From Anaerolineae bacterium (GTDB lineage: Bacteria; Chloroflexota; Anaerolineae; Promineifilales; Promineifilaceae), in NCBI GenBank assembly GCA_028277515.1, contig JANQGC010000031.1:1-16334 (forward strand): a DNA stretch of 16,334 nucleotides, in the 5' to 3' direction. Made by a program: the position numbers and the translations under genes. Positions 7,115-14,115 of this stretch are shown here, piece by piece (the stretch's first letter is position 1; every line of letters begins with the position of its first letter). The notes under the pieces are model-generated. The model had not been told where the DNA came from and made no database searches. It saw nothing but the letters and a program-made list of their open reading frames with translations.

Positions 7115-7534
7115 ATGGGTGTTAACACACAAGTTATTGAATTATCGACGAGAGGCAATGCGGATATTTTGGATATTACATCACATGTGAGCCGCGCCGT
7201 TCATGATTCCGGGTTAACCGATGGAACAGTCACCATTTTTTGCCCCTCGGCAACCAGCGGGTTGACCACTATTGAGTATGAATCGGGCTGTATCTCTGAT
7301 CTGCGCCGTTTGTTTGACGAGATTGCAAACCCGGATCGGCCATATGCTCATAATGCTCGCTGGGGGGACGGCAATGGCCACAGCCATGTACGGGCCGCGC
7401 TTTTAGGACCATCATTGACAGTTCCCTTTGTCGATAAGCAGCTCACGCTGGGGACCTGGCAGCAGATCATTTTTGTGGATTTTGATAACCGGTCCCGACA
7501 GCGAAGTTTGATAGCTCAGGTAATGGGCGAATAA
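7115..7534 (+). CDS. YjbQ family (UPF0047) protein
   Basis: A 139-residue single-domain protein of the YjbQ/UPF0047 family. F-C-P-S-A-T-S-G-L-T-T-I-E-Y-E corresponds to the family's conserved H/S-T-T-x-G-L-x-I-x-E block. Near the C-terminus, G-H-S-H-V-R-A-A-L-L-G-P-S and L-G-T-W-Q-Q-I-I-F-V-D-F-D are the diagnostic stretches. Some members substitute weakly for thiamine-phosphate synthase when overproduced, but the physiological role is unclear. The start is decided by TAGGAG (7103-7108): it abuts the in-frame ATG at 7109 with no spacer, whereas ATG 7115 has a normal six-base spacing. A perfect TATAAT precedes it. The downstream sequence runs directly into a degraded CAP-protein gene, with 3 bases of real spacing at most. 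The family is common and short, so confidence in the assignment is high. Confidence 0.88.
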   Translation: MGVNTQVIELSTRGNADILDITSHVSRAVHDSGLTDGTVTIFCPSATSGLTTIEYESGCISDLRRLFDEIANPDRPYAHNARWGDGNGHSHVRAALLGPSLTVPFVDKQLTLGTWQQIIFVDFDNRSRQRSLIAQVMGE

Positions 7535-7535
7535 G

Positions 7536-7863
7536 TGGTTACCCAGGATAAATATACATCTGCCGCCCCTGACCGACCGCGAAGGTACGACCATCGGCAG
7601 CCGGCTGCACAGCCGCTACATGGTTGGCAATGATTCACCGTCGGCTCATTATGAAGAGGAGGAAAAACCTTTTTGATGAGACGAGCTACCGAAATAATGA
7701 TCCTTATGCAGAGCAGGTGGGAAGGGAAATTTTAGATCTCAGTGATGCGGTCGTGATTATGCCGAGGAACCCCCTCATTGTTGGTGAAACTTATACCGCC
7801 CAGGTGACGGTTGACGGGAAGGCATTTACCTGGCAGTTTGGTGTGCGAAAAGGACCGGATTAA
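7536..7863 (+). pseudogene. remnant of a CAP-domain (SCP-like) extracellular protein
   Basis: Two pieces of one protein lie in different frames. In the frame starting at 7536 the translation includes L-P-P-L-T and then G-S-R-L-H-S-R-Y-M-V (7596-7625), resembling the opening of a CAP/SCP domain. It stops at TGA 7674. In the +1 frame it continues as F-D-E-T-S-Y to the stop at 7861, including V-I-M-P-R-N-P-L and Y-T-A-Q-V-T-V-D-G-K. That ending is what I recall at the C-terminus of Chloroflexota CAP-domain proteins. The switch falls at the AAAAACCTTTTT tract (7663-7674). The CAP core expected between the two pieces is missing, as are the signal peptide and start. A TTG-initiated 79-residue product from 7624 is formally possible but unlikely to fold. 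I infer internal deletion and decay. Confidence 0.6.
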
Positions 7864-7893
7864 GTCTTTGGTTCTAGTTTCGGCAAAATGAAA

Positions 7894-7905
7894 ATCACTA
7901 GTGAT
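7894..7905. repeat. 12-base perfect palindrome in convergent gap
   Basis: ATCACTAGTGAT is a perfect 12-base palindrome in the 80-base gap between the CAP-gene remnant (+) and the AraC-type gene (-). It has no loop, so it suits protein binding better than a terminator. No T-run follows. Function unknown; it could mark an insertion boundary. Confidence 0.35.
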
Positions 7906-7943
7906 CACGAACCATCGTTAAGCCGATTTGTACGTTGCTAATC

Positions 7944-8816
7944 TCAAGCAAGCGGAAAACAGAGTAATTTGGGATGAGGTACACTTAATGGCATTGATTG
8001 GAAATCAAATTGGTCAGAAAAAAATTCGATTTCAAACATTGCCAGGGGTGAGTTTGTGGCTTTGGGCCACCATGTATGATATATATAATTGCGGGTAAAG
8101 TAAGCAGCGTTGGCTTGTGCCGATAGTTTGAAGCAGGCGTAATCCATTGCGGGAATATTCTTCTGAACAAAAAATGAGGGAGCCTTTTCACTTTCCATCA
8201 GTGAAACCCCGGCCATGTACATAATCGGGCGTCCCGGACAGTATTGAGAGAACATCATAATCCCATAGTAATCTCTATTTTCGGATTCTAACATCCCGGA
8301 CTGAATTTCATTTCTTAACAAATTCCATAATGCTGAAATAGCGCTGTTTGGATCAAGTATATCTATTTGGGCAGCAATTCCGGCTATTTGTATGGACGGT
8401 ATTTTTTTTGCTTCAGGTTTTAAGGCAATGTCTCCGCTTAAAAATTCAAGATATTCCGGTGTGAGTCTGGTCATAAGTTGACGTTGGTCCAGACATTGCT
8501 GCGATTTGACCTGTCGAGGTTGTAGATTAAACATACGTTTAAAGGTGCGGGAGAAGGTTTCCGGCGCATTGAACTGAAATTTATATGCAATGTCTATGAT
8601 TTTCTCATCCGAGTCCAATAGAAGCCGTGCTGCTTCACAGAGCCGGCGACGCATCAAATAATCATACGGAGAATGACGCGTTGCCCGGCTAAAGGTGCGG
8701 CTAAAATGGTACAATGAAAAAGAGACAGACTCCGCCACATCCGCAACGGTAATTTCTTCTGTCAGGTGGTCTTCAATAAACTCTATGGCCTTCAGTATTA
8801 AACCGGTGTCAGACAT
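7944..8816 (-). CDS. AraC family regulator with C-terminal effector-binding domain
   Basis: A 290-residue transcription factor. Residues 5-105 hold the two AraC-type helix-turn-helix motifs: V-A-D-V-A-E-S-V-S-F-S-L-Y-H-F-S-R-T-F (24-42) and I-D-I-A-Y-K-F-Q-F-N-A-P-E-T-F-S-R-T-F-K (74-93). The family signature follows at 90-102. Residues about 125-290 resemble the AraC effector-binding/GyrI-like domain (I-Y-H-T-W-W-P near 245), which binds small hydrophobic ligands in Rob- and GyrI-type proteins. The order, HTH first and sensor second, is that of Rob-like regulators. Base composition is clearly AT-richer than outside this block. It is last in a - strand trio, 38 bases after a stand-alone effector-binding protein gene that probably binds a related ligand. 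The ribosome site is weak. Targets are unknown; autoregulation is plausible. Confidence 0.85.
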   Translation of the reverse strand: MSDTGLILKAIEFIEDHLTEEITVADVAESVSFSLYHFSRTFSRATRHSPYDYLMRRRLCEAARLLLDSDEKIIDIAYKFQFNAPETFSRTFKRMFNLQPRQVKSQQCLDQRQLMTRLTPEYLEFLSGDIALKPEAKKIPSIQIAGIAAQIDILDPNSAISALWNLLRNEIQSGMLESENRDYYGIMMFSQYCPGRPIMYMAGVSLMESEKAPSFFVQKNIPAMDYACFKLSAQANAAYFTRNYIYHTWWPKATNSPLAMFEIEFFSDQFDFQSMPLSVPHPKLLCFPLA

Positions 8817-8854
8817 AATCCCATTTAATCAGTAAAACATCTCAAACCAGAAGC

Positions 8855-9361
8855 TTATTTGATGGGGACATATACATCAATTACCGAATCGGCCAGGTAG
8901 TCAACACCTTTGAACCGATGGTCATAGTATTGAAAGTTAAATGAATAGGCGGGTAAATAGCCAGCTTGAGGCATCCACTGCTGGTAAATCATATGAGGCC
9001 AATCGCTGTTTATTTGTTCACCTTCCATGGTAAAAACAGCATATTGTGTGGCGGGAAGAGCCTTTATAACCAATTCTACCGGCACATCTTTAATGTGGAT
9101 AATTGCCGCGCCTACAAACACCTCAAACTCACCTGTTACAGTTGTATCAGAGTGATGCAGATGGACTTCATAAAAAGCGTCTTTTTCAGCAACGATGAGA
9201 TTTAAATCCGAGGTATGCTGTTGCATAAATGCAATAAAGCGGCGCCATAATTTTCCAATTTCATTTTCTTCACTCCACGGGTCTTTTGTCTCAAACGGAT
9301 TTCCAAAAAAGCTAAACCCGGCCAGCATCATCGCTTCTTTTTTGATGATTTTTGGATTCAT
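8855..9361 (-). CDS. GyrI-like/AraC effector-binding domain protein
   Basis: A 168-residue stand-alone small-molecule-binding protein. N-P-K-I-I-K-K-E-A-M-M-L-A-G-F-S is the usual N-terminal strand of the family. M-I-Y-Q-Q-W-M-P-Q-A-G-Y near 127-138 and the C-terminal I-D-V-Y-V-P-I-K are diagnostic of the GyrI-like/effector-binding (BacA-type) fold. The start at 9361 is set by AAGGA (9368-9372 in window coordinates), six bases away. The open frame continues 21 codons upstream, but that stretch reads through a hairpin and lacks a start site of its own. It lies directly upstream of an AraC regulator with the same kind of domain, so it may sequester or deliver the regulator's ligand, or have arisen by domain duplication. 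It is AT-rich like its neighbours. It could also be a hydrolase-like member of the superfamily. Confidence 0.78.
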   Translation of the reverse strand: MNPKIIKKEAMMLAGFSFFGNPFETKDPWSEENEIGKLWRRFIAFMQQHTSDLNLIVAEKDAFYEVHLHHSDTTVTGEFEVFVGAAIIHIKDVPVELVIKALPATQYAVFTMEGEQINSDWPHMIYQQWMPQAGYLPAYSFNFQYYDHRFKGVDYLADSVIDVYVPIK

Positions 9362-9393
9362 GCAATATCCTTGGTTTGGGAAAAATTTAAGAA

Positions 9394-9423
9394 TGCCTCC
9401 CCTGCATCGTGTCAGGGGAGGCA
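9394..9423 (-). terminator. strong hairpin, likely terminator/attenuator
   Basis: A perfect 11-base-pair stem (9394-9404 with 9413-9423; core GCCTCCCCTG) encloses an eight-base loop. On the - strand it lies just after the trmO-like stop (9437) and before the effector-binding gene. It is followed by ATTCTTAAATTTTT, a diffuse rather than tight T-tract. It probably ends or attenuates the trmO transcript. Confidence 0.55.
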
Positions 9424-9436
9424 AAATCCTTATTTT

Positions 9437-9922
9437 TTATTGAGCATTTTCAAATTCCGCCGCCCAATTGAACTCCGCTGAATCTTCAATCCACTGCGGC
9501 CAATGGCGACACCAATCCGGAACAGACAGCTCTTTCATCCTGTCCGTTGCGGGATGGTATGGTTTGATATCAAGAATGGGCGTGCCATCTTCTGCATCAA
9601 TGAAAGGTACGTAAATTTTGCCGTTATCGTAATCAATATGCAATACCGAAACAACGGTAAGAGCAATAGGATTCGGTCTGAGAGGCGAGCGGGTGGCGAA
9701 TATCCCCATTTCAGCCGGTGCGTTTTTATAAGGTCTTTCGCAGGTCAAAATTGCTCTTTGTTCTTCGTTATCAAGCAAGTTGGCCCACCACAAAACATTT
9801 AAGCAGCTGAAGCCGTTTAAGCCTGTTAAGGCCGGGATATACGCCTTATCCAATTCGAGATAAAATTCATTTTCTGCCGTGTGTATTTGTCCAATAGCCA
9901 TTAGCTTAAATCCAGTTTCCAT
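9437..9922 (-). CDS. trmO: TrmO-type tRNA t6A37 methyltransferase (TsaA/YaeB family)
   Basis: A 161-residue member of the TrmO/TsaA family. Escherichia coli TrmO uses SAM to N6-methylate threonylcarbamoyladenosine at position 37 of ACY-reading tRNA-Thr. Diagnostic blocks are I-G-Q-I-H-T (10-15), G-I-F-A-T-R-S-P-L-R-P-N-P-I-A-L-T (73-89) and D-G-T-P-I-L-D-I-K-P-Y-H-P-A-T-D (112-127). The length is that of the catalytic beta-barrel without the C-terminal extension of the E. coli enzyme, as in many archaeal and bacterial single-domain forms. Some such forms may modify other substrates. AGGAG eight bases before ATG (TCCTA/ACTCC at 9929-9933 on the + strand) supports the start. The upstream region carries a nested palindrome, so expression is probably regulated. 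A strong hairpin follows. It heads the AT-rich - strand trio. Confidence 0.85.
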   Translation of the reverse strand: METGFKLMAIGQIHTAENEFYLELDKAYIPALTGLNGFSCLNVLWWANLLDNEEQRAILTCERPYKNAPAEMGIFATRSPLRPNPIALTVVSVLHIDYDNGKIYVPFIDAEDGTPILDIKPYHPATDRMKELSVPDWCRHWPQWIEDSAEFNWAAEFENAQ

Positions 9923-9937
9923 TTTGTTACTCCTATT

Positions 9938-9973
9938 ATTTAACGTTTGATTGGTTGTACAACTACGTTAAAT
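9938..9973. promoter_or_regulatory. nested palindromes upstream of trmO-like gene
   Basis: ATTTAACGT (9938-9946) and ACGTTAAAT (9965-9973) form a perfect 9-base inverted repeat. Inside it sits a second perfect palindrome, GTTGTACAAC (9954-9963). The block lies 16 bases upstream of the trmO-like ATG. The + strand AATATA at 9971-9976 reads TATATT on the - strand, a possible -10. This placement fits an operator over the transcription start. Confidence 0.5.
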
Positions 9974-10138
9974 ATAAAGGGAAAAACTGTTTTCTGCTTG
10001 ACTCTGCTTGCGCTGTTATCGGTCATATCAGACAGAAATTATTATTATCTTGATCAATCTTGCTATTTGGGTGCAATATCAGCGATCAAATGTTAGGGGT
10101 GCATGGATGGTCCCAATTGTTTCCAATGTCATTAATGG

Positions 10139-11632
10139 TTAGATAGTTTCCAGGTAGCGTGGTGGTTGGCGTAGTTTGGTTGCTTGCTCAAATGCATAGG
10201 CCAGTTTGATCAGGGTTGGCTCTTGTCGCGCTCCGGCGAAGAAGGAGATGCCAACCGGCAAACCTGAGATGAGACCGGCCGGAACGGTGATGTGCGGGTA
10301 ACCGGCCACAGCGGCCATCGCGCTACATGTAATCGTGTAGTGGTCGCTGTTGATCGGATCGATGTACCATGCAGGCCCACCGGTGGGAGCGACAATAGCA
10401 TCAAGTTGGTCTATTTCCAGTGTGGCATCAATGCCTTCATCGCGGCTGAGTCGCATGATCTTTTCCTGGATTTGCCGGTATGCCGGGCTTTCCAACGATC
10501 CCATTTCCAGGGCTTGCAGCAGGCGCTCCTGGCCGAAATATGGCATTGTCTGTTGGGCATTCTCGTTGTTGAAGTCAATCAGCTCCTGGATGGAATGGAC
10601 GTGGGCGCTGGAATTGACTCCTGAAAGGTAATTTTCCAGGCCCGCTTTGAATTCGTAAAGCAGACGCGTTAATTCCAGGTTTTTAACTTCATCCACTGCG
10701 GCGATTTCCACCGGATCAATTATCTGCGCCCCGGCCGATTCGATGGCTGAGATCGCGCTGTCAATCAGCCGGTCGACATTGGGATTGGCCCCAAAGAATT
10801 GGCGGGCAATGCCGATGCGCGCGCCTTGCAATCCCTGGGGATCGAGATATTGGGTGTAGTCTTGCTGACCCTCAATGGCGTAACTGGCCGAGTCTTGTTC
10901 GTCACTGCCGATCATACCACCCAAAAGAATGGCGGCGCCTGTTACTGTCCGGGCCATAGGTCCGGCCGTATCCTGGCTGTGTGAAATGGGAATGATGCCG
11001 GAGCGGCTGACCAGGCCGACGGTAGGCTTGATGCCCACGATGCCGTTGACGTTGGATGGGCAAACGATGGATCCGTCGGTTTCGGTTCCCACGGCGACGG
11101 CACATAGACTGGCAGCGACAGCGACGGCCGATCCGGAGCTGGAGCCACAGGGGCTGCGGGTCAGGGCATAGGGGTTGCGCGTTTGTCCACCCTGGCTGCT
11201 CCAACCGCTGGTGGAGTGGGAGGAGCGGAAATTGGCCCATTCGCTGAGGTTGGCTTTGGCCAAAATCACGGCGCCTGCCTCGCGCAGCCGGCCGACGAGG
11301 AAGGCATCCCGGTCAGGGATATGTCCCCCCAAGGCCAATGAGCCGGCAGTGGTGGTCATGCGATCGGCCGTGTCGATATTACCTTTTAAGATGATAGGAA
11401 TGCCGTGTAGGGGGCTTCGTGGCCCCGATTCCTGGCGTTCCTGGTCCAATGCTTCGGCGATGGTCAGGGCATCCGGGTTGATTTCCAGGATGGCGCGCAA
11501 TGCCGGACCCCGCCGGTCGACTAATTTGATGCGGTCGATATAGGCCTGGGTAATTTGTCTGGCGCTAAGGTTTCCGTCAGCCATGCCGCTTTGCAGCTCG
11601 AGCATTGTTGTTTCTTGAAAGTCGAAGAACAT
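10139..11632 (-). CDS. amidase signature family enzyme
   Basis: A 497-residue amidase. The Ser-cis-Ser-Lys triad is visible: K83 in I-L-K-G-N-I-D, the cis-serine S164 in C-G-S-S-S-G-S-A (162-169), and the nucleophile S188 in G-T-E-T-D-G-S-I (182-189). The last motif has D-G-S where G-G-S is usual, which is common in this subgroup. The C-terminal G-Y-P-H-I-T-V-P-A-G and G-L-P-V-G-I-S-F-F-A are typical. It hydrolyses amide bonds; the substrate cannot be inferred. There is no gatB/gatC context and the sequence is unlike GatA, so a tRNA role is unlikely. No signal peptide is seen. The ribosome site AAGGAGG, five bases from ATG, is very strong. It is the last gene of a short - strand operon, 15 bases after a GIY-YIG nuclease. 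Confidence 0.92.
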   Translation of the reverse strand: MFFDFQETTMLELQSGMADGNLSARQITQAYIDRIKLVDRRGPALRAILEINPDALTIAEALDQERQESGPRSPLHGIPIILKGNIDTADRMTTTAGSLALGGHIPDRDAFLVGRLREAGAVILAKANLSEWANFRSSHSTSGWSSQGGQTRNPYALTRSPCGSSSGSAVAVAASLCAVAVGTETDGSIVCPSNVNGIVGIKPTVGLVSRSGIIPISHSQDTAGPMARTVTGAAILLGGMIGSDEQDSASYAIEGQQDYTQYLDPQGLQGARIGIARQFFGANPNVDRLIDSAISAIESAGAQIIDPVEIAAVDEVKNLELTRLLYEFKAGLENYLSGVNSSAHVHSIQELIDFNNENAQQTMPYFGQERLLQALEMGSLESPAYRQIQEKIMRLSRDEGIDATLEIDQLDAIVAPTGGPAWYIDPINSDHYTITCSAMAAVAGYPHITVPAGLISGLPVGISFFAGARQEPTLIKLAYAFEQATKLRQPPRYLETI

Positions 11633-11647
11633 GATTCCTCCTTGATT

Positions 11648-11980
11648 TTATCCGTTTTCGATAATATTTTGAATATCAATTTCACCTTGAATGATCTGTT
11701 CTTTTTGCTGTTTTGACAGCTTTCTGAACGCCGCTTCATATTTTAATGCTTGCGACCGGTTACCAATTTGGCGGCTGTAAACCAGGGAGAGGGTTCCTTT
11801 GCCGCGCAAATAGCGGGCCGCTTTTTTGCCACCTGAGGTGTGCTCAGCAAAGCGACGCTGGACATCATTAGTGATGCCAGTGTAGAGATGGCCATTTTCC
11901 AGGCGGATTATATAGATGAAATAGTCTGTCAAAGACGAGCTTACTGCTGGAGAGGATGGGCAATCAATCAAATATTCCAC
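11648..11980 (-). CDS. GIY-YIG nuclease family protein (YhbQ/UPF0213-like)
   Basis: A 110-residue protein made of one GIY-YIG nuclease domain. Y-I-I (23-25) and Y-T-G (33-35) are the name-giving motifs. They are followed by the conserved arginine in V-Q-R-R-F-A-E-H (40-47) and the metal-binding glutamate E82 in Y-E-A-A-F-R-K-L. The rest, A-A-R-Y-L-R-G and L-V-Y-S-R, is typical of the small stand-alone UPF0213 proteins, whose cellular role is largely unknown. The catalytic set appears complete. GTG 11980 lies within the end of the upstream membrane-protein gene. TTG 11971, with AGGTGG just before it, and TTG 11932 are alternative starts that keep the domain. It overlaps the upstream gene by 17 bases, implying translational coupling. 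Confidence 0.83.
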   Translation of the reverse strand: MEYLIDCPSSPAVSSSLTDYFIYIIRLENGHLYTGITNDVQRRFAEHTSGGKKAARYLRGKGTLSLVYSRQIGNRSQALKYEAAFRKLSKQQKEQIIQGEIDIQNIIENG

Positions 11981-12389
11981 CTAACAGCGCGGCGATACCA
12001 CCCAGGATCAAGAATAAGGGCCACATCGTTCCCCAATCCAGGCTAAATAGAAAGATCACAGCGACCAGGGTAATGCCCAATCCACCGATGAGCGACCCAC
12101 GCGCCTGTTTGGACCAATGACCGTCCTCCTTGCGTGTGCGCCAGGCGTTGGCGAAAGTCATCAAACCGGGGATAAGGATGAATACAGCCCACCAGTTGTG
12201 GAGATAAAAGTCCGTTAGGTTGCCGACTAAGAAAACAAGTCCAATAAAAATCAGCGCCAATCCGAAAACCCACTTGCTGTTATCGTCATCTTCGTTTGTT
12301 ACGTCTTGGTGCTCAATAGCGGTCGGCTCCGATTGCCAATCCAGCTTCTCTTTTTCTTCATCTTTCAAATCTTGAATTGGGTCGTTCAT
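11964..12389 (-). CDS. four-helix membrane protein, LiaF/LiaI (DUF5668)-like
   Basis: A 141-residue protein. The first 38 residues are hydrophilic and very acidic (E-D-D-D near 33-36) and probably cytosolic. Four hydrophobic segments follow at about 40-58, 66-82, 99-117 and 121-140. G-L-A-L-I-F-I-G-L-V-F-L-V (43-55), W-W-A-V-F-I-L-I-P-G (66-75) and W-P-L-F-L-I-L-G-G (123-131) are the repeated pattern of the LiaI-LiaF-like transmembrane region, apparently a two-fold repeat. LiaF proteins modulate cell-envelope stress signalling, but no LiaRS pair is present here, so no role is assigned. AGGAG eight bases before ATG supports the start. It leads the - strand operon with the GIY-YIG and amidase genes. 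Confidence 0.72.
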   Translation of the reverse strand: MNDPIQDLKDEEKEKLDWQSEPTAIEHQDVTNEDDDNSKWVFGLALIFIGLVFLVGNLTDFYLHNWWAVFILIPGLMTFANAWRTRKEDGHWSKQARGSLIGGLGITLVAVIFLFSLDWGTMWPLFLILGGIAALLGGIFD

Positions 12390-12512
12390 TGAGAATCTCC
12401 TTATATAGTGCTTGATTATGAAGCTGCCTAATCTTAATTACGTGAAAGCTGTCTCTTAAGTTGTAAAAGGCTGTATCTTTACATTGTATCATGGGCCGAT
12501 TAATCTTCTCTT

Positions 12513-13577
12513 CTACGATTCAGCGGGCAATATTCGGCCGATGCCTGGTGAGGGTAGGATTCGGCCGTTATCGTAGACGATTCGGCCGCGCAGAACAACC
12601 TGTTTAACTTTGCCGACAACCTCCATCCCTGCAAATGGGGTCCAGCCACATTTAGTAAGCATTTGATCGTGTTTGATGACGTAAGGAGTCATCTCAACCT
12701 GGACCTGGGTATCTTCCTGGTGGGGCAAATTGAAGATGCGCCGCGGGTTGTGGTGCATCAATTCATGCAGCCGTTTTAGGGTTAGTTTGCCCTGGGAAAC
12801 GGCGGTGAGCATCAAGGGCAAGGAGGTTTGAACGCCGGGCACGCCGGGCGGTGACGCGTCGCTGTTTTTTTCTTGCAGGGTGTGCGGGGCGTGGTCGGTG
12901 GCGATGCAGTCAATCGTCTCGTCGATATGCTCCCAAAGGGCAGCAACGTCGTCCTGGCTGCCCAGCACGGGGCGCATGTCGCCAAGAGGGCCTAAGCGGT
13001 GCGCATCCTCTTTTGTCAGAAATAAGTGATGCGGCGTTACTTCGCAGGTCACCGGGAGGTCGCCGGCTTTAGCGTCGGCGATGAGTTCAATTTCCTGGCG
13101 GCGGCTGATGTGGCAGAAATGTACCGGCCGATGGTAGGTGGCGGCAAGGCCGATGCCGACGGCAACGCTTTGTTTTTCGGCGTGCATGGCGATCATCTTA
13201 TCTTTCGGCCAAAGTTGAAAGCAGGCGCGCATGGTGGGCAGATCATCAACGCGCAAGGGACCAAATGTATCGTTCAGATATATCTTGAGGGCCACAGCAT
13301 CTTTAGCCAGGGCAGGCAGCTTGTCGATGTCTTGCGCGGCGGCCCCGGCGAAGAGACCCAGATCGCAATAGGCGGTTTTTTCGGCGATATTTCGTGTAGA
13401 CATCAGATGTCCCGGTGTCGTTAAAGGCGGTGTGGTATTGGGCATGGCCAGCAGCATGGTGATGCCGCCGGCCAGGGCAGCGGCCGTTCCTGTCGTAAAG
13501 TCTTCTTTGTGCTCCCCGCCGGGAACGCGCAAATGGGTGTGGACATCAATGAGGCCGGGCAGGGTGATTTCATTCAT
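12513..13577 (-). CDS. pyrC: dihydroorotase, CAD-like class
   Basis: A 354-residue amidohydrolase. It interconverts N-carbamoyl-aspartate and dihydroorotate in pyrimidine synthesis. L-P-G-L-I-D-V-H-T-H-L-R (6-17) gives zinc ligands H13 and H15. K98 (A-L-K-I-Y-L-N) is the carboxylated lysine, H132 (M-H-A-E) and H156 (F-C-H-I-S) complete the site, and D228 (A-T-D-H-A-P) is the catalytic acid. F-C-H, C-E-V-T-P-H-H-L (178-185) and P-G-G-x-H-K-E-D-F match the dihydroorotase domain of eukaryotic CAD better than E. coli PyrC. Compared with type I enzymes it lacks the N-terminal beta strands. The C-terminus repeats G-R-I-L-P (338-342 and 347-351). AAGGAT precedes ATG. It lies 25 bases after the MgtC-like gene, so the two are probably co-transcribed. 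Allantoinase is the main alternative but less likely. Confidence 0.88.
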   Translation of the reverse strand: MNEITLPGLIDVHTHLRVPGGEHKEDFTTGTAAALAGGITMLLAMPNTTPPLTTPGHLMSTRNIAEKTAYCDLGLFAGAAAQDIDKLPALAKDAVALKIYLNDTFGPLRVDDLPTMRACFQLWPKDKMIAMHAEKQSVAVGIGLAATYHRPVHFCHISRRQEIELIADAKAGDLPVTCEVTPHHLFLTKEDAHRLGPLGDMRPVLGSQDDVAALWEHIDETIDCIATDHAPHTLQEKNSDASPPGVPGVQTSLPLMLTAVSQGKLTLKRLHELMHHNPRRIFNLPHQEDTQVQVEMTPYVIKHDQMLTKCGWTPFAGMEVVGKVKQVVLRGRIVYDNGRILPSPGIGRILPAES

Positions 13578-13602
13578 AGATTGATCCTTTGTTCGCTCAT
13601 TA

Positions 13603-14070
13603 TCAACTTTTTTTGGAAATGGTCTTGCTGACGGGATGCATAACGCGCAATATAAAAAGAGTTACCAGACTAGAGAATAAAGCAAGAAGATAAGCCTGCA
13701 CGCCTACGGCCATGCCGACAGCGGCGACCATCCAGATAGTTGCGGCCGTTGTCATACCCTTCGTATGTCCGCGCGTCTGGATGAAAGCGCCGGCGCCAAG
13801 GAAGCCAACACCGGTGACAACCTGGGCGGCGACCCGGCCTGTGTCCTGCGCGCTCGATTCTCCTAATGGGAACCCGCTGATTGAAATGATGGTGAAAAGA
13901 CAGGCGCCCATGGCGATCAGCATGTTGGTGCGCAGCCCGGCGTCATGGCCGCGCCATTCGCGCTCCAGCCCAAGCAAGCCACCAAGAACGGCCGATAGGA
14001 ACACCTGAAAGAAGCTCTCCAACCCAAAATTTTGCATGGTGATCATCCAACCGGGTAGTTGTTCGTTCAT
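13603..14070 (-). CDS. MgtC/SapB family membrane protein
   Basis: A 155-residue inner-membrane protein. G-L-L-G-L-E-R-E-W-R-G (31-41) and G-L-R-T-N-M-L-I-A-M-G-A (45-56) form the first conserved MgtC block. R-V-A-A-Q-V-V-T-G-V-G-F-L-G-A-G-A-F (79-96), followed by G-M-T-T-A-A-T-I-W (105-113), forms the second. About five hydrophobic segments span residues 20-36, 48-66, 82-97, 107-125 and 127-142. It lacks the C-terminal cytoplasmic domain of Salmonella MgtC and is therefore the short SapB-type form. In pathogens MgtC inhibits ATP synthase and helps growth in low Mg2+; the role in free-living bacteria is unclear. GGAGGT six bases before ATG and a TTGACC/TATCTT promoter support the start. I see no recognisable Mg2+ riboswitch in its leader, which is only about 40 bases. 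Confidence 0.9.
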   Translation of the reverse strand: MNEQLPGWMITMQNFGLESFFQVFLSAVLGGLLGLEREWRGHDAGLRTNMLIAMGACLFTIISISGFPLGESSAQDTGRVAAQVVTGVGFLGAGAFIQTRGHTKGMTTAATIWMVAAVGMAVGVQAYLLALFSSLVTLFILRVMHPVSKTISKKS

Positions 14071-14115
14071 TTCTCACCTCCGGCAAATTAGATTTAATCC
14101 CCCATCTCCATTTCA

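Noticed and set aside
9362..9424. N-terminal extension of the effector-binding protein to 9424
   Set aside because: It translates through the strong hairpin and has no ribosome site, whereas ATG 9361 has AAGGA at a normal distance.
14071..14115. Mg2+ riboswitch or MgtL-type leader before the MgtC-like gene
   Set aside because: The predicted leader is only about 40 bases long, with no conserved M-box features or leader frame visible.
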